A DNA stretch of 64,000 nt from Flavobacteriales bacterium (GTDB lineage Bacteria; Bacteroidota; Bacteroidia; Flavobacteriales_D; Crocinitomicaceae), in NCBI GenBank assembly GCA_947460825.1, contig CANHHA010000002.1, forward strand, positions 1-64,000, given 5' to 3'. A model generated the notes under the pieces. That model saw only the letters and a list, made by a program, of their open reading frames with translations, was not told the origin of the DNA and did not search any database. How positions within the stretch are numbered: position 1 is the stretch's first letter; each line of letters opens with the position of its first letter. Positions 55,043-64,000 of this stretch are shown here, piece by piece. The position numbers were made by a program, and so were the translations under genes.

Positions 55043-57309
55043 TACTCTTTAATAAAGCTTCCGCGTGTGTTGCCAAGCGGTGTGCTCACTTCAATCAGGT
55101 ATTTACCAGATGTTAAGTCGTTTCCGTTAACGATAAGAACATCCTCATTGATTCCTGTAGAGGATTTAACAATACGACCACTTAAATCGGTAATGGTAAA
55201 ACCAGTAATAGTAAGACCATTCACTTGAGCATATACCTTGCCGTTGGAGGGAACAGGAAATACTGATAAATTAGCGGCTAATTGCTCTTCAATCCCTACG
55301 TTACATGAAGTTTCTAGGTAAGACATGTTGTTAAAGTTTACGTGGCATGCAAAATTCACAGAATCAATGTATGGATTTCTGTTTCCTTGAACGCTGAAGA
55401 TATATTCTTGACGTGCAATTTCATAAGAATCCGGGAGGTCAGCAAAATGCCACGTTTTTAAGGTAGCTTGATCCTGGTTGGCTGCAATTCCCCAATTCAA
55501 GTTGTTTTGCATGTTGTAACATGTGGCTTGATAAAAAATCGAACGGGCAGCATTTCCTTTTTGTGCAGCTCTGGGTTCGTAACACATTTGAACTCCGTTG
55601 TAGCCTACACTTCCTTCTAGATAAGTGAACAATACATTCCCAGTGATATCCATCAACGGAAGGTTACTCCGATAGGAGTTTGCATTCGCTAAATTAGTAG
55701 GGTAGAGGTTGTGTTGGTCTGTATATTCCGGTTGTTCCGGACTATCGCATGGAAAGGTTGGCATCCATGAATGACAAAAGGTATGCTCTCGAGAATATCC
55801 GGTAGCGGTCCAATCAAACGGATCGTTAAATACTTTGTTCTCCCCTGAATATACGCAGGTCACGAAAGATTGTCCGTTGGTAGTGTCTGATATTTCAAAT
55901 TGGTTCATTACCGTTTGCTTGTAATTGAAATATGAAATGAAGGTATGTGGATTAATCAGGGTAGAAAGATCACTCACGAAGGTAGGGGAGGTAGAATTTA
56001 TACTTGAATAATAGTTTCCTATGTTTAATCCAGTCGTTGTTGCGTTCCCTGTGGCTGGCGTTGTTGTTTTGTAATTCTCAAATCCAGCAGGACCATTAAA
56101 GGCATAGACTGAAAAATAATACGGTTGATTGGCTCGAACACCGCGTGGTACAAACGAGACAGAACTTCCAGTATAAGCTACTTTAGCATTGCCAATGATA
56201 TCCCCTCGTTGGTAACTCGTCCCATCCATAGGAGTTCCCGCAACTGGTGCATTTTTCGACCACAGTACGAGATAATTTTCAGCACCTGTACCTGCGGTAT
56301 ATGAGCCTGCTAGCGTATACGCTTGAACATTAGAAAACGTTAAGTTCGTGGGGTTTGACGTAGGTTCCGTGGCTAAGTTATCGAGACCAACAGCTAATAA
56401 GGTAATCACATACGGATTCTCATCATTGTCTGTATTTGAAATAGTCAAGGTTGCTGTTCTTGACCCATTTCCTGTGGGAGTGAAGGTTAAGGTGAAATTT
56501 CCTGAACCTAATCCGGCAACAGTTGAAACATTTAAGTTGGTTGTAAAATCAGCGGCATTGGGGCCAGATAGGGTAGTACCTGTAATGCTTAGGTTAGCGA
56601 TTCCACTGTTTTCAATAGTAATGACATTGTTTGCAGTATTTCCAATCACGTAACTGGTGTTGTTTAATGCAGTGGTACCATTGATCTTAACGTTGATTTC
56701 AGTTTGTGGAGCAACATAAGGGATAATATCTGAGGTACTTCTTGGAACGATTTGATAATTCGCATTGAATTGACCAACAAGTCCTGTGATAGTAACTGGT
56801 CCTGCCGGTATGGCACTTCCGTCAATATTTGTAGTTCCGTTGATTCGAACATCCAAGGTATTGGCTCCGTTGGTGATTTGCACGGTACTGTTACCAGCAG
56901 CAAAGTTTCCACTTTGAACAAAGGTCACATTTTCAATACGAACAAGCTGCGCTTCTAAGGCTTCTCCTACACTGGTAATTGGAATTACCTGGGGTACATT
57001 TGGAGTTACTGGACCATGGTCTGTAAAGCTGCTTGTTGGCGAAAGTTCTAATAAGCCACTGAAATCAAACAATACACCGGTAGCGGTTACAGAATCCCCC
57101 GTAGTTAAACTTGAAAGCGTGTTTCCATAAATAGCGATTCCCGCTGTTCCATCTTGCAAATAGCGTATCGATCCAAGTTCCGTTCCGTTAGAAACCACTC
57201 CTTTTACGGTTACCGTAGCACCAATAGACATGTTTCGTACTTGCTGAATGGTTTGTGCGCCGAGTGTTAAGGTGCTTAAGGCTGCAACGAGGGTAAAAAT
57301 TTTCTTCAT
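55042..57309 (-). CDS. Secreted endonuclease I-family nuclease with T9SS sorting domain
   Basis: This is a 755-residue protein with a signal peptide (1-18). The N-terminal OB-like domain (IQQVRNMSIGATVTVKGVVS, ~20-200) is followed by an Ig/choice-of-anchor part (~210-310), a fibronectin-like part (~320-425) and an endonuclease I domain (~440-660). The nuclease signature is SREHTFCHSWMP (~505) with DQHNLYPTN and NSYRSNLPLMD, where family members hold the catalytic His and the metal-binding Asn. The C-terminal ~75 residues (LSVFPVPSNGKVYA...) are a T9SS type A sorting domain. It would cut extracellular DNA or RNA. It starts 2 nt after the TonB receptor gene. Confidence 0.9.
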   Translation of the reverse strand: MKKIFTLVAALSTLTLGAQTIQQVRNMSIGATVTVKGVVSNGTELGSIRYLQDGTAGIAIYGNTLSSLTTGDSVTATGVLFDFSGLLELSPTSSFTDHGPVTPNVPQVIPITSVGEALEAQLVRIENVTFVQSGNFAAGNSTVQITNGANTLDVRINGTTNIDGSAIPAGPVTITGLVGQFNANYQIVPRSTSDIIPYVAPQTEINVKINGTTALNNTSYVIGNTANNVITIENSGIANLSITGTTLSGPNAADFTTNLNVSTVAGLGSGNFTLTFTPTGNGSRTATLTISNTDNDENPYVITLLAVGLDNLATEPTSNPTNLTFSNVQAYTLAGSYTAGTGAENYLVLWSKNAPVAGTPMDGTSYQRGDIIGNAKVAYTGSSVSFVPRGVRANQPYYFSVYAFNGPAGFENYKTTTPATGNATTTGLNIGNYYSSINSTSPTFVSDLSTLINPHTFISYFNYKQTVMNQFEISDTTNGQSFVTCVYSGENKVFNDPFDWTATGYSREHTFCHSWMPTFPCDSPEQPEYTDQHNLYPTNLANANSYRSNLPLMDITGNVLFTYLEGSVGYNGVQMCYEPRAAQKGNAARSIFYQATCYNMQNNLNWGIAANQDQATLKTWHFADLPDSYEIARQEYIFSVQGNRNPYIDSVNFACHVNFNNMSYLETSCNVGIEEQLAANLSVFPVPSNGKVYAQVNGLTITGFTITDLSGRIVKSSTGINEDVLIVNGNDLTSGKYLIEVSTPLGNTRGSFIKE

Positions 57310-57311
57310 AA

Positions 57312-60068
57312 TTAGAATTGATAAGACAAAGATACATTAAATCGCAACCCTTGACCAAACATCACAGCGGATGAGGTTGCATCAAAACTTTGGTTACTTC
57401 CGTTCAAGTTGTTGGAAGCATCCGAGATAAAGGCTTTATTGAGTAGGTTGATAATGTTTGCTGACAAGATGAGTGCATCCTCTTTGAGTTTGAATCGATA
57501 GCCAGCATATAAATTAATTAAGGTGTACGAAGGCATCATCCAAGACTCACTTCCCCCGTTTGCCCCTTGCAAAGAGAAGGGATTGAAATCTGAAAAATAG
57601 CGGTCGAAGTATTGGATTTGACCCTTGAAGTATAAATTCCTAATGGGTTCATATCTGATTGTTGCTGACAAGGCGGTTTGCGCGGCATCTCCCACATGAA
57701 CACCCTTGGCATCAAAGGTATATTCTAGCGAATCGTATTGTGGAATGACAATGGTTTTACTGGAGTTCCAGAACCAATCACCCATAGAGAACATGAATTC
57801 GGAAGATACTTTCTTGGAGATTTCCCAGGCTACATCAATTTCACCCCCCACGTGCACCGCATCCATACCGTTGATATTCACACGTATGGTTTCTGTAGGA
57901 TCATTGGGATCGGGAACTGCTACCCCATAAGGGAAGGGTTTGTTCTTCCAATTGGTTGCATAGGCATTGATATTGACACCAAAAGTCCGGGTTGCATATG
58001 AAAATCCTTGTTCAAGTGCTAGAATTTTCTCATTGTTAATCACCCCAAAAAACTTGTTGTAATTATTGTCAATTACATTGGAAAACATCGGAGTTCGATT
58101 CAGGTAACCAATGTTTATGAACACACTGGCAAATTCACTTAACTTGACACTGGCTCCCGTTTTAAAGGTAAAGCCAGGAATGAATTTCCATGGGGTCTTC
58201 ACGTAATCTACCCCCTCAGAATAGCTGTGATAGGTTTGACCACCGTATGTTAATGTATCGCCATACCCAAACTGTAAAATGGTGTCTCCGAGATTCAGTT
58301 CACGCTTTTGAAAGTAATCGATTCCACGATACCCATTTCCGATTCCCGTTAGATTTACAAAAGCACTTACGGTTTTGGTCTCGTATGAAACTTGGGAAAA
58401 TGCCCCTAACCAAGACACCAAGCCATCGCGGTTTGCGTTGAACAGATTCTTCGCGATTTTATCTCCCACACGTTTCATGGGACTAGCCGCATTCTTGTCG
58501 GATAAATCCACGTAATAATCTCCTCCGAGCAAATCTGTCACTTCTTGATAGTGCGAGCCTTGATAGTATCGAGCATCTAATCCTCCTGATATTTCAAACC
58601 CTTTTTTAATTTCATAATTGGCTTGCCCCAAATAGCCCACCCAAAAGTGATTATTTACGCTGGATAAAATGATTTGTGAACTCTTAATTTCTGTGGCAGA
58701 ATATTGCGCATCGATGTTCGGTGAACCAAACAGTGGATTCACCTGATTGGTCTCCACCATTTGGTCCCAATCAATGTTCATGTTGGAATCTCGAATGATG
58801 GCAGATGAATTGTAAATCGCAGTACCCCCACCACGACCGATAGACAAGTATGCGAGGTTGGAGATGGAAAGTTTCTTGTTGACCTTCCAAAAATCTTTGA
58901 GGGTGATTTGAGGTTTGTTGTAGTAATTCAACCGTTCGTTCAGTATTTCTTTCTTACCATCTACCGTACGATACCCCCAGTGTTGATTGTATTGTAAACC
59001 TAGGTCTGTTAAAAAGGAATTTGTATCTATGGTTACTCCGAGTTCTTTTGCTTGATCTTCACTCCAATATTGGATGGGTTGACGAAACGACCGCTGACCG
59101 TGTTGCTGTGGGGCAGAGAATCCTGAGAGGGTAAATAAGTGTTTGTCGAATTGCTTAGAAATTTTTAAATAGCCAAAAAAACCTTGACTTGGGGTGCCAT
59201 CTACCCATCCTGTGGCTTGCTTATAACTGGCTGCAGCGGTAAGACCCCAACCTCCTTTTAGGATTCCTGTATTATAGGCAATCGAGGTGCGCATCAAGTT
59301 TCCGGTACCGTATTCTTGTTTTAAACTTCCGCCCTTTTTATTTCCAATTCCTTGAGTTATGATGTTAATGGTTCCACCAATCGATGGCATAGCAATTTTA
59401 GTGGCACCCAATCCACGCTGCACTTGCATGGTCGCAGTAATCGCATCTAATCCAAACCAATTCGACCAATACACCCATCCGTTCTCCATGTCGTTCACCG
59501 GAACACCGTCGATCATCACCCCGACGTTACGTTGGTCGAAGCCACGCACATTGATTCGAGCATCACCGTCTCCACCGCCAGACTGGGTGGCATATACCCC
59601 CGCAGTTCCGTTGAGCAACATCGGTAAATCTCTCGAGCCCAACTCCTCTTGAATTTTTTGCGCACTAATCCTGGTGACTGCAATCGGAACTGGACCGTCT
59701 TTGACAATGTTACCGATTACACGTACTTCATCAAATTCAAGACTGCCAGACATGCTCAGGTTGATGACCTGCTCAGGTTTGGAGATTTTTACATCTTTTA
59801 CAATGGTATCAAATGAAATCAGGGTTACCGTAAATCGGTAATTTCCGAAGGGGATATCCCGAAATTCAAAGGCTCCGTTAGATTCTGAGAGTGCACGGCC
59901 TACTACAGCCCCGGTATTTAGGGATTTGAGTGCTATTTTGGCACCGCTTACGGTTTGGCTGGAAGAACCTTCAGTGATTTTCCCGGTAATACGGGCTTTC
60001 GCAGTTTGTCCATAGGATAATGAACAAATGACCCCTAAAAATAAGCTAAGGAAGAATGAACGTTTCAT
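57312..60068 (-). CDS. TonB-dependent receptor with carboxypeptidase-regulatory-like domain
   Basis: This is a 918-residue outer-membrane receptor. Signal peptide 1-20. A carboxypeptidase-regulatory-like domain (~22-110; GKITEGSSSQTVSGAKIALKS) is followed by the plug (RDLPMLLNGTAGVYATQSGG, NVRGFDQRNVGVMIDGVPVND) and a 22-strand beta-barrel that ends in aromatic Phe (NVSLSYQF). No TonB box was resolved by eye. No SusD gene lies beside it, so the substrate may be small. In this operon, nucleotides, phosphate or a metal are likely cargo (inference). A hairpin with a T-run lies directly upstream of its start codon. Confidence 0.92.
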   Translation of the reverse strand: MKRSFFLSLFLGVICSLSYGQTAKARITGKITEGSSSQTVSGAKIALKSLNTGAVVGRALSESNGAFEFRDIPFGNYRFTVTLISFDTIVKDVKISKPEQVINLSMSGSLEFDEVRVIGNIVKDGPVPIAVTRISAQKIQEELGSRDLPMLLNGTAGVYATQSGGGDGDARINVRGFDQRNVGVMIDGVPVNDMENGWVYWSNWFGLDAITATMQVQRGLGATKIAMPSIGGTINIITQGIGNKKGGSLKQEYGTGNLMRTSIAYNTGILKGGWGLTAAASYKQATGWVDGTPSQGFFGYLKISKQFDKHLFTLSGFSAPQQHGQRSFRQPIQYWSEDQAKELGVTIDTNSFLTDLGLQYNQHWGYRTVDGKKEILNERLNYYNKPQITLKDFWKVNKKLSISNLAYLSIGRGGGTAIYNSSAIIRDSNMNIDWDQMVETNQVNPLFGSPNIDAQYSATEIKSSQIILSSVNNHFWVGYLGQANYEIKKGFEISGGLDARYYQGSHYQEVTDLLGGDYYVDLSDKNAASPMKRVGDKIAKNLFNANRDGLVSWLGAFSQVSYETKTVSAFVNLTGIGNGYRGIDYFQKRELNLGDTILQFGYGDTLTYGGQTYHSYSEGVDYVKTPWKFIPGFTFKTGASVKLSEFASVFINIGYLNRTPMFSNVIDNNYNKFFGVINNEKILALEQGFSYATRTFGVNINAYATNWKNKPFPYGVAVPDPNDPTETIRVNINGMDAVHVGGEIDVAWEISKKVSSEFMFSMGDWFWNSSKTIVIPQYDSLEYTFDAKGVHVGDAAQTALSATIRYEPIRNLYFKGQIQYFDRYFSDFNPFSLQGANGGSESWMMPSYTLINLYAGYRFKLKEDALILSANIINLLNKAFISDASNNLNGSNQSFDATSSAVMFGQGLRFNVSLSYQF

Positions 60069-60070
60069 AG

Positions 60071-60094
60071 AAAAAAAATCCCGCCGAAGCGGGA
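60071..60094 (-). terminator. Rho-independent terminator or attenuator
   Basis: Read on the minus strand, TCCCGC, loop TTCG and GCGGGA (60079-60094) form a strong 6-bp stem, followed by eight T residues (60071-60078). It ends transcription from the lamin-tail gene but sits only 2 nt before the ATG of the TonB receptor. It may be a terminator between two units or an attenuator in the receptor leader. Confidence 0.8.
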
Positions 60095-60099
60095 ATGCA

Positions 60100-61158
60100 T
60101 TATCGAATGATTACTTTTCGAATCTCTGATTTACCGTCTTTGGTGGTAATGTTTACGAAATATACACCGCGAGCCGCATCAATTTGAAAAACCACCAACT
60201 CTTGGTTGCTTATTTCCTTAGTTGAAAGTACTTGTCCGAAGGCATTCAGTACTTGAAAACGCTTAATGTTAGCAGCATTCTTAATATATAACGTACCTGA
60301 AGATGGGTTAGGATAGATGGAGTACGCCAACTCATCCATGTCGTTCACCGATGCAGGATTGCACTGACAATCGTGCGTTCCTAGGGAGTTCCAATTTCCG
60401 TCTAAGATTGGGTTTCCACTTCCACCTATTACTGGATTTCCATTTTGATCTAATCGAACAATTACCGCAGGAATAGTATCCCATTCTAATAAGGGATCAA
60501 AGAACGCTACTTGCGTGATGACACCTTTTTGGATGCTTGCCTTACGAATCATGGAATGATCTTTCGTTACTAATACGCCTTGACCGTTGTTGAATGGAAA
60601 TGCAGTTGCCCAAGCGCCATCGTTTCCTGCTGAAGCTCCAGTTTCGTTCGCAGGATTTTCTCCGATTTTAGCAAAAATATCAACCAACGCAAATCCCGGA
60701 ACATTCGCGGGACTAATAACCGTGGCAGCATTCGCAGGAAGCGTTCCTTTTGCTAAAACTACCGCATCATTGCCGTTCCAATAAAATGCATTTGATGTGT
60801 TGTACACGGGGCTGTAGAACCCATCCGCACGAACTTGCAAAGAATCCCAAATTGGAGCTTCTTGTCCGGTACCTGCAGTATCTAATTTCTCCAACACAGC
60901 AACATAAACATCATGCGCTTGTACCGTTCCCGATAATTGAACAGCATTCGCAACCGTTGCGGTACTAGAACCGTTAGAATAACGAACTACGAAATACCCA
61001 TTTAGGTTAATCGCCTGATTCGTTGGATTGTATATTTCAAGGGCTTTATTGTTCGACCATCCCTCCACATATTCTGAGATGAATAATTCGCTACAATTCG
61101 TTTGGCTGAACGATAAGGTAGCGATAGTAAGAGCAAGTAAGGTAAAAAGTTGTTTCAT
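60100..61158 (-). CDS. Secreted lamin-tail-domain protein with T9SS sorting domain
   Basis: The ATG at 61158 (MKQLFTLLALTIATLSFSQ) is preferred over an in-frame start at 61179, giving 352 residues with a signal peptide. A lamin-tail (LTD) domain follows: LFISEYVEGWSNNKALEIYN and INLNGYFVVRYSNG (~20-180). In bacteria LTD domains are often fused to or placed beside secreted nucleases and phosphatases, as here. The C-terminal ~75 residues (LAYSIYPNPSSGTLYI...) are a T9SS type A sorting domain. It could hold substrate or enzymes at the surface. A strong terminator follows its stop. Confidence 0.87.
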   Translation of the reverse strand: MKQLFTLLALTIATLSFSQTNCSELFISEYVEGWSNNKALEIYNPTNQAINLNGYFVVRYSNGSSTATVANAVQLSGTVQAHDVYVAVLEKLDTAGTGQEAPIWDSLQVRADGFYSPVYNTSNAFYWNGNDAVVLAKGTLPANAATVISPANVPGFALVDIFAKIGENPANETGASAGNDGAWATAFPFNNGQGVLVTKDHSMIRKASIQKGVITQVAFFDPLLEWDTIPAVIVRLDQNGNPVIGGSGNPILDGNWNSLGTHDCQCNPASVNDMDELAYSIYPNPSSGTLYIKNAANIKRFQVLNAFGQVLSTKEISNQELVVFQIDAARGVYFVNITTKDGKSEIRKVIIR

Positions 61159-61176
61159 AAAATCATGTTTATTGGA

Positions 61177-61184
61177 CAAAAATA
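61177..61184 (-). promoter_or_regulatory. Candidate -7 promoter box for the lamin-tail gene
   Basis: On the minus strand TATTTTTG matches TAnnTTTG and lies 18 nt before the ATG at 61158. No clear -33 element was seen, and the region is rich in A and T. Confidence 0.35.
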
Positions 61185-61281
61185 ATGGGTTTTTTTGAAT
61201 ATTCCCTAGGTGTGGAAGGTTACCATTCTGTTAATTTCAACAATCAGCGGAAATATGTTAAATTCGCATCAAATCAAATGT

Positions 61282-63447
61282 ATGAAATACACACACTTCT
61301 TCCTAGTTTTATTGGTCTTTACGGCAACCCTTGCGCAAGAAATTACCGTTGAAAAAATTTGGAAAAAATATGAATACCGCACGCAAGGAGTGGATGGTTT
61401 CAATTCATTGCAAGACGGCGATCGCTATACTCAATTGGATGATCAAGGCAATTTAGTGCTAGCCTATATCTCCAAGCCAAACGAGGCGCCAAGTGTGCTC
61501 ATAGACGCAAAAGTTTTAACCTATAAAGGAAAACAGGTAGTCATTGAAGATTATAGCTTTGATAAATCAGAGCGTAAGATTCTCATTATGACATCAATTA
61601 ACCCGATTTATAGAAGAAGCTACCATGCTGTATATTATCTGTATGATTTGGATACCAAGGTACTGAAGGCCTTGGCAGAGGAATACAGTCCACAAACCTT
61701 GGCTGAATATTCTCCCGATGGAAAAAAGGTTTCTTTTATCCACAAAAACGATCTGTATGTTAAGGATTTACTCACCGAGAAAATAAACCCCATCACCACC
61801 GACGGTAAGCGCAACAAAATCATTAACGGTACCACCGATTGGGTGTATGAAGAAGAATTCTCCATCACTAAGGCCTACAGTTGGTCGCCCGATTCAAAGT
61901 ATATTGCGTTTTTAAAGTTTGTCGAAAAGGGAGTGAAAGAATTTGGAATCGATATGTACGGTGAATTATATCCAGATCGATTCGAATACAAATATCCGAA
62001 AGCTGGCGAAGATAATTCCAAAGTTACTGCGCATTGGGTGACGGTTTCTAAGCCTCAAAAAATAAACCCTATATCGCTTGGGAGCTATGAATACATTCCA
62101 AGAATCCAATGGTCGAATGTCTCCAATCGCCTCTTATTACAGACTATGAATCGCCACCAAGACAGCTTGCGCTATCACATGGTGGATTTTACTGTCGGAA
62201 AAAAACCGGTTCAACAGATTTTGTATACAGACCAAAGTAATACGTATGTGGATGTGAATGAGTCCCTGCATTTTATGCCCAATGGCAATGGGTTTTTCTT
62301 TACTTCGGAAAAATCAGGGTTTAATCAACTCTATGCCTTAGATTATTCGGGCAACCTTAGTTCAATTTCTGACGGTGAATTGGACTTGATTGATGCCTAT
62401 GGTGTGAGTCAAGATGGTACGCATTTTTACTTCACACGTTCCCAGCAGCTTGGGATTTCTAAAGTGCTCTGTCAAATTAATGTTCAAACGAAAGAGGTGA
62501 AAATATTGTCGCCCTTGGAAGGTTGGATGGACGCCTCCTTCACACAAGGGATGAAATATTTTGTAGGAACTTATTCTGATGCCAATACACCACCAGTTTA
62601 TGGGTTATATAACGGCAATGGATCTGTAGTGAAAACAATGGAAGATAATGCGGCGTTAAACAAGGTTTTATCTAGTTTAAATTTGAGTAAGAAAACGTAC
62701 CGGACGATTAAGGTAAATGGCACCGAACTGAATGTTTCTATTATTTACCCTTCGAATTTCAACGAATCCAATAAATACCCGGTATACATGAATGTATATG
62801 GTGGGCCTGGGCATAACGAAGTAACCAACCAATGGGATGGTAATGATTTTATGTTTCACCAGTTATTGGCTTCAAAGGGGTATATTGTAGTAAGTGTAGA
62901 TCCTCGAGGTACACAATACCGTGGGGCTGCATTTAAGAAAGCAACATACCTGCAGTTGGGTAAATTGGAAGTTGAAGATTTTATTGGCACGGCAAAATAT
63001 TTCCAAACCCTTCCATATGTTGACGCGAATCGCGTGGGAATTATGGGGTGGAGTTATGGTGGCTTTATGTCTTCTTTGGCCATGACTAAAGGCGCAGATG
63101 TATTTAGCATGGGAATTGCAGTAGCTCCGGTTACCAATTGGAGATATTACGATAACATTTATACCGAGCGTTTCATGCGCACTCCGCAAGAAAATCCGGC
63201 GGGTTATGATACCAATTCGCCGATTAATCACGTGGATAAATTAAAAGGCAAATTCTTGTTAGTGCATGGAATGGCCGACGACAATGTTCATTTTCAAAAC
63301 AGTATCGATATGATCAGTGCCTTAGTTAAGGCAAATAAGCAATTTGATTTCTTTGCATATCCAAATAAGAATCACGGGATATACGGTGGCAATACGCGAA
63401 ATCACTTGTTTTCAATGATGTACGACTATATTTTAAAGAATCTGTAA
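61282..63447 (+). CDS. Dipeptidyl peptidase IV-like S9 serine peptidase
   Basis: The ATG at 61282 (MKYTHFFLVLLVF) is preferred over one at 61210 because it places the signal peptide at the N-terminus, giving 721 residues. The N-terminal part is a beta-propeller of the DPP IV type (DWVYEEEF at ~190, with the Glu pair that holds the substrate N-terminus). The C-terminal alpha/beta hydrolase domain has the nucleophile GWSYGGF (Ser591), Asp in HGMADDNVHF (~665) and His in KNHGIYG (~698). It removes X-Pro or similar dipeptides from peptides in the periplasm. It stands alone, divergent from the lamin-tail gene. Confidence 0.92.
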   Translation: MKYTHFFLVLLVFTATLAQEITVEKIWKKYEYRTQGVDGFNSLQDGDRYTQLDDQGNLVLAYISKPNEAPSVLIDAKVLTYKGKQVVIEDYSFDKSERKILIMTSINPIYRRSYHAVYYLYDLDTKVLKALAEEYSPQTLAEYSPDGKKVSFIHKNDLYVKDLLTEKINPITTDGKRNKIINGTTDWVYEEEFSITKAYSWSPDSKYIAFLKFVEKGVKEFGIDMYGELYPDRFEYKYPKAGEDNSKVTAHWVTVSKPQKINPISLGSYEYIPRIQWSNVSNRLLLQTMNRHQDSLRYHMVDFTVGKKPVQQILYTDQSNTYVDVNESLHFMPNGNGFFFTSEKSGFNQLYALDYSGNLSSISDGELDLIDAYGVSQDGTHFYFTRSQQLGISKVLCQINVQTKEVKILSPLEGWMDASFTQGMKYFVGTYSDANTPPVYGLYNGNGSVVKTMEDNAALNKVLSSLNLSKKTYRTIKVNGTELNVSIIYPSNFNESNKYPVYMNVYGGPGHNEVTNQWDGNDFMFHQLLASKGYIVVSVDPRGTQYRGAAFKKATYLQLGKLEVEDFIGTAKYFQTLPYVDANRVGIMGWSYGGFMSSLAMTKGADVFSMGIAVAPVTNWRYYDNIYTERFMRTPQENPAGYDTNSPINHVDKLKGKFLLVHGMADDNVHFQNSIDMISALVKANKQFDFFAYPNKNHGIYGGNTRNHLFSMMYDYILKNL

Positions 63448-63564
63448 CGGCCTTGGCTTAAACGTCCCGAAAAAATGTTTAAGATTTTAAAATAATCTAA
63501 TCTAAAACTCGATTTTGTTTAGTATTTTAGGCGGAAAATTTATTAGAAACACTTTAAACACACC

Positions 63565-64000
63565 ATGAGCGAAATTGCGAAAATTGAATTAAACGGAAAG
63601 GTATACGAATTGCCGGTAATTGTTGGTACTGAGAATGAAAAAGCAATTGACATTTCAAAATTGAGAGATCTTACCGGATATGTTACCTTAGACAGTGGGT
63701 ACAAAAATACAGGAGCAACTAAAAGCGCCATTACCTTTTTGGAGGGAGAAGAAGGGATCTTACATTATCGCGGTTACCCGATTGAACAATTGGCTGAACG
63801 TGCTACTTTCTTGGAGGTATCTTTTCTACTTATTTATGGCGAATTACCCTCTGCAACAGAGTTAGAGGCCTTTGAAAACAGTATAAAAAAGCACACGCTC
63901 GTTCATGAGGACATGAAGCGTTTTTTTGAGGCCTATCCAGCCAAAGCCCATCCAATGGGTGTATTGTCTTCCATGATTTGCTCGCTATCTACGTTTTACC
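63565..64000 (+). CDS. gltA: Citrate synthase, 5' part (cut by window end)
   Basis: The first 145 residues of a type II citrate synthase are visible. IELNGKVYELPVIVGTENEKA opens the N-terminal domain, followed by LTGYVTLDSGYKNTGATKSAITFLEGEEGILHYRGYPIEQLAE, which is highly conserved in this enzyme. It joins acetyl-CoA and oxaloacetate to start the TCA cycle. The ATG at 63565 is the only sensible start. The rest, including the catalytic His and Asp, lies beyond the window. Confidence 0.95.
   Translation, partial: MSEIAKIELNGKVYELPVIVGTENEKAIDISKLRDLTGYVTLDSGYKNTGATKSAITFLEGEEGILHYRGYPIEQLAERATFLEVSFLLIYGELPSATELEAFENSIKKHTLVHEDMKRFFEAYPAKAHPMGVLSSMICSLSTFY

Overview
Organism. The window looks like Bacteroidota, most likely Flavobacteriia. 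Several secreted proteins end in type IX secretion (T9SS) sorting domains, including one gliding-motility-associated C-terminal domain with SprB-like repeats. There is a TonB-dependent receptor with a carboxypeptidase-regulatory-like N-terminus, and TAnnTTTG-type -7 promoter boxes lie upstream of several genes. No insertion sequence, phage gene or CRISPR array was seen.

Layout. (1) 0-9.2 kb is housekeeping and membrane genes: tRNA-Asp, a large AsmA-like protein, a LysM protein, a DUF1624-like acyltransferase, a bacterial pentameric ligand-gated ion channel next to a ceramidase-like membrane hydrolase, and small hypotheticals. (2) 9.2-42.8 kb is a nonribosomal peptide synthetase (NRPS) cluster. 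(3) 42.8-53.4 kb holds secreted T9SS proteins (CotH-like, SprB-repeat, two DOMON proteins), an ankyrin protein and an M48 protease. (4) 53.4-61.2 kb is a minus-strand set that reads as an extracellular nucleic-acid scavenging operon: lamin-tail protein, TonB receptor, secreted endonuclease I and a 5'-nucleotidase split into two genes. (5) The window ends with a dipeptidyl-peptidase IV-like S9 peptidase and the start of citrate synthase.

The NRPS cluster. Four synthetase genes on the minus strand give, in transcription order: C-A-T; C-A-T-C-A-T-C; partial C-T-C-A-T-E; C-A-T-C-A-T-C-T-TE. That is eight full C domains, eight carrier (T) domains, but only six A domains. Two modules therefore lack an A domain, and one of these is split between two proteins. 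Specificity codes read by eye (GrsA numbering) are: exact ornithine code twice, exact threonine code once, an alanine-like code in the module followed by an epimerase, one code resembling 4-hydroxyphenylglycine (Hpg), and one I do not recognise.

Tailoring and supply. A tightly overlapping minus-strand operon between the synthetase blocks carries a 4-hydroxymandelate synthase-like dioxygenase, a GlcD-type FAD oxidase and a class I/II aminotransferase. Together these form a plausible Hpg pathway in which the usual FMN oxidase is replaced by a FAD enzyme. The same operon carries a phosphopantetheinyl transferase, two PhyH dioxygenases, a WbsX-type glycosyl enzyme, a truncated ornithine-racemase-like protein and a methyltransferase. 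A flavin amine oxidase and a short-chain dehydrogenase are on the plus strand, and an M28 peptidase follows the second synthetase. The predicted product is an eight-residue peptide containing Orn, Thr and an arylglycine, superficially like the building blocks of ramoplanin or enduracidin; the cluster itself is not one I recognise. Structure, function and product are inferences from domains and context.
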